From assembly GCF_003269035.1 (NCBI RefSeq), contig NZ_QLTK01000022.1, positions 62,001 through 126,000 on the forward strand: a DNA stretch of 64,000 bases. Direction: 5' to 3'. The translations under genes and the position numbers were made by a program. This document shows positions 16,313-24,861 of the stretch, one piece after another. Under the pieces are notes generated by a model. The model did not search any database, had not been told where the DNA came from, and saw only the letters and a list, made by a program, of their open reading frames with translations. Position 1 is the stretch's first letter. Every line of letters starts with the position of its first letter. The DNA is from Paraburkholderia bryophila. GTDB lineage: Bacteria > Pseudomonadota > Gammaproteobacteria > Burkholderiales > Burkholderiaceae.

Positions 16313-18217
16313 CTACCGGATAAGCCGCGCCGGCATCGCACCGCGCAATGCGTTGCAGATCAGCAGCGCTTCGGCATTCAGCAAGTCCGCTTGCGTCAGC
16401 ACTTTCTCAGCCGCTTGCAGGTCTGCGTCCTGTTCGAGCAGAGCGCCACGCATCACACCCGGCAAGACGCCCGACGCGAGCGGCGGCGTCCACCACCGCC
16501 CCGCCAGTTTCACGAAGACGTTCGACCGGCCGCCTTCGGTCAGCTCGCCTCGTTCGTTGAAGAACAGCGTGTCGAATGCGCCCTTCGCCTCGGCTTCGCG
16601 CCAGCCGCGATCGTATTCGGCGCGGCGGGTGGTTTTGTGGCGCAGCAGCGGGTCGTGCGCTTCGGTTGCGAGGAAATTCTGGTCTGAAGCCAGCAACACA
16701 CCCACCGTCGGGTCCGATAGCGGGGTTAGCACCGCGGCCGTGATGTGGATCGCGCCGTTCTTGCTGAGCGCGAGTCGCATGCGATGCGGTGTGCGCGCCG
16801 CCAGCGACTCACATGTCGCTGCGATCTGTGCGCGAATCGTCTCTTCTGCGCCGAGACTGAAACCCAAGCTTGCCGCGCTGCGCGACAGCCGTTCGAGATG
16901 ACGCGACAGATGCCGCACGCCCTCCTCGCGCGTCGCGAGCATCGTTTCGAACAGATCGAAGCCCGGTTCGGCGCCGGTTAGAAAACTGGCCTTCAATTGA
17001 CACTCCGCGAATTCGTCGGCGGCCACGCTGTCGAGGACAATGCCCGCGCCGACGCCCATGGTGCCTCGCAACTCGCCGGTTTGTGCGGCATGGCTCAGCG
17101 TCAACGTTCGAATAGCGACGGAGAGGCAGAAATCGCCGCACACGCCCGAGTTTGTCTCCGCAGCGCCGTCGGCCACCCCCGAAGGCGCGTCGAGCCAGCC
17201 AATCGCGCCGGTATAAAGCCCGCGCGGCGTGCTTTCAAGTTCGTCGATCAACTGCATCGTCCGATGCTTCGGCGCGCCGGTAATCGACCCGCACGGAAAC
17301 AACGCGCGCAGAACGCCGGCGAACGACATGCCGGGCCGCAAGCTGGCCTGCACCGTCGACGTCATCTGCCAGACCGACGCATACGGCTCGACTGAAAACA
17401 GCGCGGGCACCTTGACCGAGCCGGTTTGCGCGACTCGCGACAGATCGTTGCGCAACAAATCCACGATCATCACGTTCTCGGCGCGGTTTTTCGGATCGTT
17501 ACGGAGAAACTCGGCTGCGCCCTGATCGGCCTGCGGATCGACCGAGCGCGGTGCGGTGCCTTTCATTGGCCGAGCCTGCAACATCGCCCCGTCCTTTTCG
17601 ATGAAAAGCTCCGGCGAACACGACAGCACCCACTGGCTTCCCGGCAACGCGATCAAGGCCCCGTACGGAACCGGCTGCCGCGCTCTTAATCGACGATAGA
17701 GCGCGATCGGCGAACCGAACACATCGAAACCCAGGCGGTACGTGTAGTTGACCTGGTAGGAGTCGCCCGCTTCAAGCGCGGTGTGGATTGCAGCGATCGC
17801 CGCGTCGAACTGTGCGCGCTCGACACTCGCGCACACGTTCGCCGTGCCCGCTACCGACGGCTCGATCGCGCCGCCGTCGGCCCCGGTCAACCACGCGTCG
17901 ACTTCCTCGCGGGAGCGCTTCTCGCAGCGTTCGAACAATAAAAAACGCAGCGTGGCCTGGCCACGCTGCGTTTTCGGAAGCAGGCGCGAATCTCCGTCGA
18001 GAAGATGGCGCCCAAACTCATAATCGGCGAGCACGACGGCATGCAGCCCACGCAAGGTATCCGCCGCCACGGACTCGCATACGGTCTCGAGTTGCGCGGC
18101 GTCCGCGCACACCCGTTCCCGCACAAAACCCGTGTACAGACGACTCGAACGGCGCGCCGCCGTCGCGTCGCAATCGTCGAGCAACGCGAAGACCGCGCCG
18201 CGCTGATCTGCCGTCAT
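16313..18217 (-). CDS. pabB: Fused aminodeoxychorismate synthase component I / aminodeoxychorismate lyase
   Basis: Makes p-aminobenzoate for folate. Residues 1 to about 400 are the chorismate-utilising PabB domain: 'SYQVNYTYRL', 'SCSPELF', 'RPMKGT' with catalytic Lys near 219, 'ENVMIVDLLRNDLSR' and 'CGSITGAPKHRTMQLI'. From about residue 410 a class IV PLP-aminotransferase domain follows: 'GFDLFETML', 'LLRHKTTRRAEYDRG' with the PLP lysine, and 'FFNERGELTEGGRSNVFV'. This combines PabB and PabC; PabA would be separate. An in-frame TTG at 18235 could be the true start; the ATG at 18217 is preferred on codon grounds. It lies a few bases after dnaJ, so it probably shares the heat-shock transcript. 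Confidence 0.9.
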   Translation of the reverse strand: MTADQRGAVFALLDDCDATAARRSSRLYTGFVRERVCADAAQLETVCESVAADTLRGLHAVVLADYEFGRHLLDGDSRLLPKTQRGQATLRFLLFERCEKRSREEVDAWLTGADGGAIEPSVAGTANVCASVERAQFDAAIAAIHTALEAGDSYQVNYTYRLGFDVFGSPIALYRRLRARQPVPYGALIALPGSQWVLSCSPELFIEKDGAMLQARPMKGTAPRSVDPQADQGAAEFLRNDPKNRAENVMIVDLLRNDLSRVAQTGSVKVPALFSVEPYASVWQMTSTVQASLRPGMSFAGVLRALFPCGSITGAPKHRTMQLIDELESTPRGLYTGAIGWLDAPSGVADGAAETNSGVCGDFCLSVAIRTLTLSHAAQTGELRGTMGVGAGIVLDSVAADEFAECQLKASFLTGAEPGFDLFETMLATREEGVRHLSRHLERLSRSAASLGFSLGAEETIRAQIAATCESLAARTPHRMRLALSKNGAIHITAAVLTPLSDPTVGVLLASDQNFLATEAHDPLLRHKTTRRAEYDRGWREAEAKGAFDTLFFNERGELTEGGRSNVFVKLAGRWWTPPLASGVLPGVMRGALLEQDADLQAAEKVLTQADLLNAEALLICNALRGAMPARLIR

Positions 18218-18242
18218 GCTTACCGCCAACTTCAAACCGCCA

Positions 18243-19385
18243 TTAATCGAAGAAGCTCTTCACCCGGTCGAACCAGCTCTTGCTTTGCGGGCTATGCCGC
18301 GAGCCGCCCTCCACCAACGCCTTCTCGAACTGCTGAAGCAATTCGCGCTGCGAGTCGGTGAGCTTGACCGGCGTTTCGACTTGCACGTGCACGTACAGAT
18401 CGCCAGCAATGCTCGAACGCAGCCCCTTGATGCCCTTGCCGCGCAGACGGAACGTCTTGCCCGACTGCGTGCCTTCCGGAACGGTGAAGCTGGCGCGGCC
18501 TGCGAGGGTCGGCACTTCGATTTCGCCGCCGAGCGCTGCGGTGGTGAACGGAATCGGCATCTGGCAGTGCAGATCGTCGCCGTCGCGCTCGAACACCGAG
18601 TGCTGCTTGATATGAATCTCGACGTACAGATCGCCCGACGGACCGCCGTTGATACCCGGCTCGCCGTTGCCGGCCGAGCGGATGCGCATGCCGTCGTCGA
18701 TACCTGCCGGGATCTTCACTTCCAGCGTCTTGGTTTCCTTCACCTTGCCCGCGCCGTGGCAATGGCCGCAAGGGTCGGGGATATAGGTGCCGGTGCCGTG
18801 GCACTTCGGGCAGGTCTGCTGGATGCTGAAAAAGCCTTGCGACATCCGCACCGAACCCGAACCGCTACAGGTCGGGCAGGTTTCCGGCTTGGTGCCGGGC
18901 TTGGCGCCCGAACCGTGACAGATTTCACACGAGACCCAGCTCGGCACGCGAATTTGCGTGTCATAGCCGTGTGCGGCCTGTTCCAGCGTGATTTCCATGC
19001 TGTAGCGCAGATCGGCGCCGCGATACACCTGCGGGCCGGCACGACCGCCGCCGCCGCGTGCGGCACCACCGGCCGCCTGGCCGAAGATGTCGCCGAAAAT
19101 ATCGCCGAATGCATCGGCAAAACCGCCGAAGCCCTGTGCGCCGGCTCCGCCCATGTTCGGATCCACGCCCGCGTGGCCGTACTGGTCGTACGCGGCACGC
19201 TTTTGCGAGTCCGACAGCATTTCATAGGCTTCCTTCACCTCTTTGAAATGCTCTTCCGCATCCTTGTTGCCCGGATTCCGGTCGGGGTGGTGCTTCATCG
19301 CAAGCTTGCGATAAGCCTTCTTGATTTCGTCGTCGCTCGCGTTCTTTGCGACGCCCAGAACCTCGTAGTAATCCCGTTTCGCCAT
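18243..19385 (-). CDS. dnaJ: Chaperone DnaJ (Hsp40)
   Basis: Co-chaperone that delivers substrates to DnaK and stimulates its ATPase. The 380 residues show the complete type I layout. The J domain is residues 1-70 with the HPD tripeptide in 'KHHPDRNPGN'. A Gly/Phe-rich linker follows ('FGGFADAFGDIFGDIFG'). Four zinc repeats CxxCxGxG occur: CEICHGSG, CPTCSGSG, CPKCHGTG and CGHCHGAG. The C-terminal substrate-binding domain includes 'IPAGIDDGMRIRSAGNGEPG'. It is downstream of dnaK on the same strand, separated by 270 bp that hold a hairpin. Confidence 0.98.
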   Translation of the reverse strand: MAKRDYYEVLGVAKNASDDEIKKAYRKLAMKHHPDRNPGNKDAEEHFKEVKEAYEMLSDSQKRAAYDQYGHAGVDPNMGGAGAQGFGGFADAFGDIFGDIFGQAAGGAARGGGGRAGPQVYRGADLRYSMEITLEQAAHGYDTQIRVPSWVSCEICHGSGAKPGTKPETCPTCSGSGSVRMSQGFFSIQQTCPKCHGTGTYIPDPCGHCHGAGKVKETKTLEVKIPAGIDDGMRIRSAGNGEPGINGGPSGDLYVEIHIKQHSVFERDGDDLHCQMPIPFTTAALGGEIEVPTLAGRASFTVPEGTQSGKTFRLRGKGIKGLRSSIAGDLYVHVQVETPVKLTDSQRELLQQFEKALVEGGSRHSPQSKSWFDRVKSFFD

Positions 19386-19606
19386 ATCGGTTCAACGCCA
19401 CTCGCGCAATGCAACGCGGTGGCTCCTCTTGAATGCTGGAGTCTCACGACTCGTCCGGCCGCTGTTTTTTGCCGCTCGAAACCGGCTCGAAACAACGCCC
19501 TCCATAAAACAAACGTGCCCGGAGAGCCCCAAAAGGCTCGCCAGGCGAGATAACCGCTCTTGCACGTTGCTGCGGCCCGAATGGGTGCAGGGGATTGTGC
19601 AGCCGG

Positions 19607-19630
19607 GCCGCACACGTTGCCGTGTGCGGC
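19607..19630 (-). other. Inverted repeat in the dnaK-dnaJ intergenic region
   Basis: GCCGCACAC (19607-19615) and GTGTGCGGC (19622-19630) form a perfect 9-bp stem with a 6-base loop, 26 bp after the dnaK stop. No T-run follows on the minus strand. It may be a partial terminator or a processing/stabilising stem that sets the dnaK:dnaJ ratio. Confidence 0.5.
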
Positions 19631-19655
19631 TTTACGGTCGAAATGCGACCTGGCT

Positions 19656-21608
19656 TTAGTCTTTCTTGACTTCCTTGAACTCGGCGTCGACCACGTCGTC
19701 CTGCTGCTGGCTCGCGCCGCCCGCCGATGCACCCGCGCCCGCCGCGCCTGCTGCCGCTGCTTCGGCACCTTGCGCTGCCTGCATGTCCGCATACATCTTC
19801 TCGCCCATCTTCTGCGAGGCGGTTGCCACGACTTCGATCTTGGCTTCGATCTCTGCCTTGTCGCTCGAACCGCTCTTCAGCGTTTCTTCGAGGTCCTTCA
19901 GCGCGGCTTCGATCTTGTCCTTCTCGCCCGCGTCCAGCTTGTCGCCGTATTCGGTCAGCGCTTTCTTCGTGCTGTGGACCAGCGCGTCGCCCTGGTTGCG
20001 GGCGTCGGCCAGCTCACGCAGCTTGTGATCTTCTTCGGCGTTGGCTTCCGCGTCCTTCACCATCTTTTCGATCTCGGCTTCGGACAGACCCGAGTTGGCC
20101 TTGATCGTGATGCGGTTTTCCTTGCCGGTCGCCTTGTCTTTCGCGCCGACGTGGAGAATGCCGTTCGCGTCGATGTCGAAGCTCACTTCGATCTGCGGCG
20201 TGCCGCGCGGTGCCGGCGGAATGCCTTCGAGGTTGAACTCGCCCAGCAGCTTGTTGCCAGCTGCCATTTCGCGTTCGCCCTGGAACACCTTGATCGTCAC
20301 GGCGCCCTGATTGTCGTCGGCCGTCGAGTAGACCTGAGCGTGCTTGGTCGGGATCGTGGTGTTCTTGTTGATCATCTTCGTCATCACGCCGCCGAGCGTT
20401 TCGATGCCGAGCGACAGCGGGGTCACGTCGAGCAGCAGAACGTCCTTGCGGTCACCCGACAGAACCTGACCTTGAATCGCGGCGCCAACGGCCACGGCTT
20501 CGTCCGGGTTCACGTCACGGCGCGGGTCCTTGCCGAAGAATTCCTTAACCTTTTCCTGCACCTTCGGCATACGCGTCATACCGCCGACCAGAATCACGTC
20601 GTCGATTTCGCCGACCTTCACGCCCGCGTCCTTGATCGCCATGCGGCACGGCTCGATGGTGCGTTCGATCAGTTCTTCAACCAGCGCTTCCAGCTTGGCG
20701 CGCGTGATCTTCAGGTTCAAGTGCTTCGGACCCGACGCGTCGGCCGTGATGTACGGCAGGTTGATTTCGGTTTGCTGGCTCGACGACAGTTCGATCTTCG
20801 CCTTTTCAGCCGATTCCTTCAGGCGTTGCAGTGCGAGCACGTCTTTCGACAGATCGACGCCCTGTTCTTTCTTGAACTCGCCGATGATGTAATCGATGAT
20901 GCGCTGGTCGAAGTCTTCACCGCCCAGGAACGTATCGCCGTTCGTGGACAGCACTTCGAACTGCATTTCACCGTCCACATCCGCGATTTCGATGATCGAG
21001 ACGTCGAACGTACCGCCGCCCAGGTCATACACCGCGATCTTGCGGTCGCCCTTTTCGGCCTTGTCCAGACCGAATGCCAAAGCAGCTGCGGTCGGCTCGT
21101 TGATGATGCGCTTGACTTCCAGACCGGCGATGCGGCCGGCGTCCTTGGTTGCCTGACGCTGGCTGTCGTTGAAGTACGCGGGAACCGTGATCACGGCTTC
21201 GGTGACCGGCTCGCCGAGGTAGTCTTCAGCGGTCTTCTTCATCTTGCGCAGCGTTTCCGCGGAGATTTGCGGCGGCGCCAGCTTCTGATCGCGCACTTCG
21301 ATCCATGCGTCGCCGTTGTCGGCCTTCATGATCTTGTACGGCATCAGAGCGATGTCTTTCTGCACTTCTTTTTCTTCGAAGCGGCGGCCGATCAGGCGCT
21401 TGACCGCGTACAGCGTGTTCTTCGGGTTCGTGACCGACTGACGCTTCGCCGGCGCGCCGACGAGAATCTCGCCGTCTTCCATGTAAGCGATGATCGACGG
21501 CGTGGTGCGCGCACCTTCCGAGTTCTCGATCACCTTAACCGTGTTGCCTTCCATGATCGCCACGCACGAGTTGGTCGTGCCGAGGTCGATACCGATGATT
21601 TTGCCCAT
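19656..21608 (-). CDS. dnaK: Chaperone DnaK (Hsp70)
   Basis: ATP-dependent cytosolic chaperone working with DnaJ and GrpE. The start at 21608 gives the canonical N-terminus MGKIIGIDLGTTNSCVA; an upstream extension of 30 codons in the same frame has no family support. At 650 residues it is normal. The ATPase signatures are 'IDLGTTNSCVA', 'VYDLGGGTFDVSI' and 'VILVGGMTRMPKVQ'. The substrate domain contains 'LLLDVTPLSLGIETLGGVMTK', and the helical lid and tail end in 'DVVDAEFKEVKKD', like the usual Hsp70 terminus. It sits between the small unknown ORF and dnaJ. Confidence 0.98.
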   Translation of the reverse strand: MGKIIGIDLGTTNSCVAIMEGNTVKVIENSEGARTTPSIIAYMEDGEILVGAPAKRQSVTNPKNTLYAVKRLIGRRFEEKEVQKDIALMPYKIMKADNGDAWIEVRDQKLAPPQISAETLRKMKKTAEDYLGEPVTEAVITVPAYFNDSQRQATKDAGRIAGLEVKRIINEPTAAALAFGLDKAEKGDRKIAVYDLGGGTFDVSIIEIADVDGEMQFEVLSTNGDTFLGGEDFDQRIIDYIIGEFKKEQGVDLSKDVLALQRLKESAEKAKIELSSSQQTEINLPYITADASGPKHLNLKITRAKLEALVEELIERTIEPCRMAIKDAGVKVGEIDDVILVGGMTRMPKVQEKVKEFFGKDPRRDVNPDEAVAVGAAIQGQVLSGDRKDVLLLDVTPLSLGIETLGGVMTKMINKNTTIPTKHAQVYSTADDNQGAVTIKVFQGEREMAAGNKLLGEFNLEGIPPAPRGTPQIEVSFDIDANGILHVGAKDKATGKENRITIKANSGLSEAEIEKMVKDAEANAEEDHKLRELADARNQGDALVHSTKKALTEYGDKLDAGEKDKIEAALKDLEETLKSGSSDKAEIEAKIEVVATASQKMGEKMYADMQAAQGAEAAAAGAAGAGASAGGASQQQDDVVDAEFKEVKKD

Positions 21609-21700
21609 TTTTACTATTCTCCTGACTTTGATCGCTGCGGAAATCGCCTTGTTTGGCATCTGGCGGCAAGGCGATCCGCTCTCAATTCCTACCTGCACTC

Positions 21701-21728
21701 AACATAAGTGCGTCCGCATCGTTTTCAA
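21701..21728 (-). promoter_or_regulatory. Possible dnaK promoter
   Basis: On the minus strand TTGAAA (21728-21723) is followed after 16 bp by TATGTT (21706-21701). The -35 box is part of CTTGAAA, a perfect sigma-32 -35, but the expected CCCCAT -10 is absent. It is about 90 bp upstream of the dnaK start. It could be a weak or dual sigma-70/sigma-32 promoter. Confidence 0.35.
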
Positions 21729-21788
21729 GACCTCTTTTACGATGCGGTCTTTAATTCTTTTCAATCGGTCGAACTTTTTCCGCTTCTT

Positions 21789-22205
21789 TTACTGCTTTCT
21801 CGCCGCCGCTCGCCGCACGACCGGTCGAAGCGCCCGAATCGAATGTCCGAACCTTCCCGCAAACCGCGGCGACCGCGGCTTCGAACTGCCCGAGGCCGCG
21901 CCAGCCAGTCGCCCGGCCGAGACTTTTGCCGCGCAGAAGAAGAACCATGCGGGCCCGCCGTGAAGCATGAAGCGCCAGCCCAGACCGCAATGCTCGCAGA
22001 CGTTGCGATGAAACCACCTCAGACCGGGCGCGCGGAGCGCTTCCGGTTGTGCCAGCATCGCCTTCGTCGCGACTTCGTAGTTGAAGCGGTTGCTGCCCCA
22101 GAAAAACACCGCCGCGAGCTCGTCGCCGGCTAACGCCAGCCCAGCGTCGAGTTCATGCATGTCGAAGACGGTGAACGCGGTGGCGTCGACGGGAAGCTTG
22201 GCCAT
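21789..22205 (-). CDS. Hypothetical protein between grpE and dnaK
   Basis: 138 residues, family not recognised. The N-terminal 95 residues look like a compact protein: 'FTVFDMHELDAGLALAGDE', then 'WFHRNVCEHCGLGWRFMLHGG' with a C-x-x-C pair. The C-terminal 40 residues are Arg/Ser/Ala-rich and low in complexity, perhaps disordered. It lies on the same strand as grpE (77 bp downstream) and dnaK (180 bp upstream), so it should be co-induced by heat. No strong Shine-Dalgarno was seen before the ATG, which lowers confidence. A metal- or redox-active role from the CxxC would be guesswork. Confidence 0.5.
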   Translation of the reverse strand: MAKLPVDATAFTVFDMHELDAGLALAGDELAAVFFWGSNRFNYEVATKAMLAQPEALRAPGLRWFHRNVCEHCGLGWRFMLHGGPAWFFFCAAKVSAGRLAGAASGSSKPRSPRFAGRFGHSIRALRPVVRRAAARKQ

Positions 22206-22282
22206 GGCGGTTGCCAGGCCGACTTAATTAACGCGCTGGCGACCGTCCGGCAAACAGATCAAGCGCCAGCAAGCCGCGACGT

Positions 22283-22867
22283 TTACTTCGGCGCCGCGAC
22301 GGTCACGAGTGCGGGACGCAACACGCGGTCGGCGATCACGAAGCCTTTTTGCAGCACCGCCACGACGGTGTTCGGCTCCTGATCGGCCGGCACCATAGAA
22401 ATAGCCTGGTGGCGATGCGGGTCGAACTTCTCGCCGACCGGATTCAGGGCGACGACCCGGCCCTTTTCCAGCGCGCCGTTCAATTGACGCAGCGTCAGTT
22501 CGACGCCTTCACGCACCTTTTGCAGATCGTCGGACGAGTGAGCGACGGCCGCTTCGAGGCTGTCCACCACCGGCAGCAAATGCTCGGCGAAGCTCTCGAT
22601 CGCAAACTTATGCGCCTTGGTCACGTCTTCCTGCGCGCGGCGACGCACGTTTTCCGTCTCGGCCTTCGCCCGCAGGAAGCTTTCCTGCAGTTCGGCGATT
22701 TTGGCGTGAGCTTCCGCCAGCGCGGCCTGCTCGAGGCCTGCCGGCGCCTCGGTCGCGGCGCCTGCGGCGGCTTCCTGCTGGGCTGCCGCAGCCTCGGCGG
22801 CCTGGCGCTCGGCTTGGTCCGCGGGCGTGGGATTCTGGCTCGTCGGGTTCTCTTGCGTGTTTTCCAT
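22283..22867 (-). CDS. grpE: Nucleotide exchange factor GrpE
   Basis: Releases ADP from DnaK to reset the chaperone cycle. The start at 22867 (MENTQENPTSQ) gives 194 residues, usual for GrpE; the longer frame upstream is not supported. An acidic/Ala-rich disordered N-terminus is followed by the long coiled coil ('LAEAHAKIAELQESFLRAKAETENVRRRAQED'), the four-helix region ('FAIESFAEHLLPVVDSLEAA') and the beta-domain signature 'HRHQAISMVPADQEPNTVVAVLQKGFVIADRVLRPALVTVA'. It is the first gene of the grpE-(unknown)-dnaK-dnaJ-pabBC run and has a near-consensus sigma-32 promoter upstream. Confidence 0.97.
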   Translation of the reverse strand: MENTQENPTSQNPTPADQAERQAAEAAAAQQEAAAGAATEAPAGLEQAALAEAHAKIAELQESFLRAKAETENVRRRAQEDVTKAHKFAIESFAEHLLPVVDSLEAAVAHSSDDLQKVREGVELTLRQLNGALEKGRVVALNPVGEKFDPHRHQAISMVPADQEPNTVVAVLQKGFVIADRVLRPALVTVAAPK

Positions 22868-22990
22868 GTCGCTGAAAGTCGTAAAAAAGTAAAAACCAAC
22901 GGTGGCGGCAGCGCGCAAATGCGGGCGCGATTTGTGCGTTGCAAAATAGCGACAGACTAGCTGGCGCGCCACCGCATAACGGAACAGCAG

Positions 22991-23016
22991 ATGGGGCCGG
23001 AAAGACCCGTTTCAAG
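22991..23016 (-). promoter_or_regulatory. Sigma-32 heat-shock promoter of grpE
   Basis: On the minus strand CTTGAAA (23016-23010), 13 bp, CCCCAT (22996-22991). Both boxes match the E. coli RpoH consensus exactly and the spacing lies in the allowed range. It is about 125 bp upstream of the grpE start. Confidence 0.85.
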
Positions 23017-23100
23017 CGGGTCCCGAGCAACTTTTCGCACCACGGACGTGCGGCCGAAATGCCCGGTTACAACCATTATTGCGACGCAATCAGATTGAGA

Positions 23101-23129
23101 TTGAGTGCGGCCAACAAGTGGCCTATGCT
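23101..23129 (+). promoter_or_regulatory. Sigma-70-like promoter upstream of the 53-codon ORF
   Basis: TTGAGT (23101-23106), 17 bp, TATGCT (23124-23129). Transcription would start near 23136, leaving about 108 nt of leader before the GTG at 23244. It is divergent from the grpE heat-shock promoter. Confidence 0.5.
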
Positions 23130-23243
23130 CCACTAAAGCGTCGAAAAAGACACGTTAACCCTAATCTGACGTAAGCCTTACCGACGTTTGCAATTCCACC
23201 TGATTCGCCTGTTTCCGTCCTGAATCTTCCCAAGGGGAGTACC

Positions 23244-23405
23244 GTGAAACTGACCTTCGCAATCTCGGTGGTCGCATTGGTACTGATTTTGGGCACCACG
23301 ACCATCTGCATGTCCGGGGCTGTCAACGATCACACTACCGAATACGGCGGTGTGCACGCGACCATGGAACAACTGTTCAATCCCCACCTGAAAGTTTGTC
23401 GATAG
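23244..23405 (+). CDS. Small hydrophobic (possibly exported) protein, 53 residues
   Basis: The GTG start is preceded by AGGGGAG at 23233-23239. The product begins MKLTFAISVVALVLILGTTT, an N-terminal hydrophobic helix suitable as signal anchor or signal peptide, followed by a short polar tail with two cysteines and ending in KVCR. The 3' end overlaps the 3' end of hslR (opposite strand) by 29 bp. A good promoter lies upstream. I do not recognise the family. Translation signal plus hydrophobic start argue for a real gene, but the length allows chance. Confidence 0.5.
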   Translation: MKLTFAISVVALVLILGTTTICMSGAVNDHTTEYGGVHATMEQLFNPHLKVCR

Positions 23406-23784
23406 TGCGCCTGTCGCGCTTGGTCGGCCGGCCGTGCAACGCGGCCGCCGGCTCGCGATACGTTTTGCGCCGTTCCTGCTCGACCTGCCGCTTCACCCTG
23501 CTTTCCTCGGTTTCCGCATAGAGCGTCTGCGCGACGCTTGCCGGGCCGCGCACGTCGCATACGCCCAGCACTTCCACCTGCCACACGATCCGCTCGATTT
23601 CGATCTCCACCAGATCGCCGACACGCACGTCTTTCGCCGGCTTCACGCTCACGCCGCCAATGCGCGCATGACCTTTCTCGACGGCATCCGCAGCAAGCGA
23701 GCGCGTCTTGAAGAAGCGCGCCGCCCAAAGCCATTTGTCGATGCGTAGCTTCGCACCCGTTTCGGTCGAAATCTGGTAGTTCAT
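23377..23784 (-). CDS. hslR: S4-domain RNA-binding heat-shock protein (Hsp15)
   Basis: 135 residues with an N-terminal S4 RNA-binding domain ('LRIDKWLWAARFFKTRSLAADAVEKGHARIGG...VKPAKDVRVGDLVEI') and a charged C-terminal extension ('ESRVKRQVEQERRKTYRE'). Both parts match the Hsp15 family. Hsp15 binds 50S subunits carrying nascent chains after premature dissociation and helps recycle them under heat stress. It starts 6 bp after the hemH stop on the same strand, so it is translated with hemH, and lies between the grpE and hrcA heat-shock loci. Confidence 0.92.
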   Translation of the reverse strand: MNYQISTETGAKLRIDKWLWAARFFKTRSLAADAVEKGHARIGGVSVKPAKDVRVGDLVEIEIERIVWQVEVLGVCDVRGPASVAQTLYAETEESRVKRQVEQERRKTYREPAAALHGRPTKRDRRTIDKLSGGD

Positions 23785-23790
23785 TGCCGT

Positions 23791-24861
23791 TCAAGCCTCT
23801 GTCGAATGCGGCACCGGCATCACCTGAACCGGCCAACCCTGCAGATTCTGCGCGACGATTTCGCCGAGCGCGGCAATCCACGCCGGCGACGCGTTCACAC
23901 AAGCGATCCGATGGAACTCCTTGCCACCGGCGTGCAGGAACTCGTCGCGCACTTCCATGCCGATTTCCTCAATGGTTTCAAGGCAGTCGGCGGTAAAGCC
24001 CGGGCAGAAAACGTCGGCGCGGCGCACGCCCGCCGCGCCAAGTTCCTTCAGCGTAGGCGCCGTGTACGGCTGCAACCATTCGGCTTTGCCAAAGCGCGAC
24101 TGGAACGTGATGCGGCACTCCACGGACGTCAGTTCCAACGCCTGCATGAGCAGCGCGCCGGTCTGCTGGCATTGCTCGTGATAGGGGTCGCCGAGATCCA
24201 TGGTGCGCTTGGGCACGCCGTGAAAACTCAACACCAGCTTGTCGCCCGCCGCGAAGTCGGGCCGGCCGTGCTGATGCCAGTATTGATGCACCTGCGCGGC
24301 CAGCGCCGAAATATACGCGGGATGGTCCGCGTACTGACGCACCGTGCGGATTTCCGGCTGATTGCGCATGCGCTTGAGCGCTGAAAAGGCGTCGTCGAAA
24401 GCGGTGGCCGTGGTCGACGACGAGTATTGCGGATACATGGGCACCAGCAACACACGCTCGGCGCCCGCCAGCTTCAACTGATTAAGCATGGCCGGAATGC
24501 CCGGCGTGCCGTAACGCATCGCGTAGTCCACCAGCACCGTGTAGTCGTTCAGTTGCAACAGATGGCGCAAGCCCTCCACCTGCTTCTCGGTATAGACGCG
24601 CAGCGGCGAGCCTTCCGGCATCCAGACCGCGGCGTACTTTTTCGCCGACGCCGGACTGCGGAACGGCAGGATCAGCAACCGCAGGATGATCTGCCACAAC
24701 AGCGACGGAATTTCGACCACGCGAGGATCGGACAGAAACTGCGAGAGATAGCGGCGGACCGCGCGCGGCGTCGGCGCGTCGGGCGTGCCGAGATTGATCA
24801 GCAGTACGGCGACACGGTGTGACGTGGCGTTCTGGGAAGGCCGCTCGAGGTCGAAGCGCAT
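23791..24861 (-). CDS. hemH: Ferrochelatase
   Basis: Inserts Fe2+ into protoporphyrin IX, the last step of haem synthesis, at the cytoplasmic membrane face. 356 residues. Motifs are 'AVLLINLGTPDAPTPRAVRRYLSQFLSDPRVVEIP', 'VLLVPMYPQYSSSTTATAFDD', the 'LVLSFHGVPKR' active-site His, 'CRITFQSRFGKAEWLQPYT' and 'DVFCPGFTADCLETIEEIGMEVRDEF' with the catalytic Glu. It is upstream of hslR in one transcription unit. Upstream, 183 bp separate it from hrcA. Confidence 0.97.
   Translation of the reverse strand: MRFDLERPSQNATSHRVAVLLINLGTPDAPTPRAVRRYLSQFLSDPRVVEIPSLLWQIILRLLILPFRSPASAKKYAAVWMPEGSPLRVYTEKQVEGLRHLLQLNDYTVLVDYAMRYGTPGIPAMLNQLKLAGAERVLLVPMYPQYSSSTTATAFDDAFSALKRMRNQPEIRTVRQYADHPAYISALAAQVHQYWHQHGRPDFAAGDKLVLSFHGVPKRTMDLGDPYHEQCQQTGALLMQALELTSVECRITFQSRFGKAEWLQPYTAPTLKELGAAGVRRADVFCPGFTADCLETIEEIGMEVRDEFLHAGGKEFHRIACVNASPAWIAALGEIVAQNLQGWPVQVMPVPHSTEA

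Noticed and set aside
21609..21698. 30-residue N-terminal extension of DnaK
   Set aside because: DnaK N-termini are invariant (MGKIIGIDLGTTN); the extension lies in the presumed promoter/leader region.
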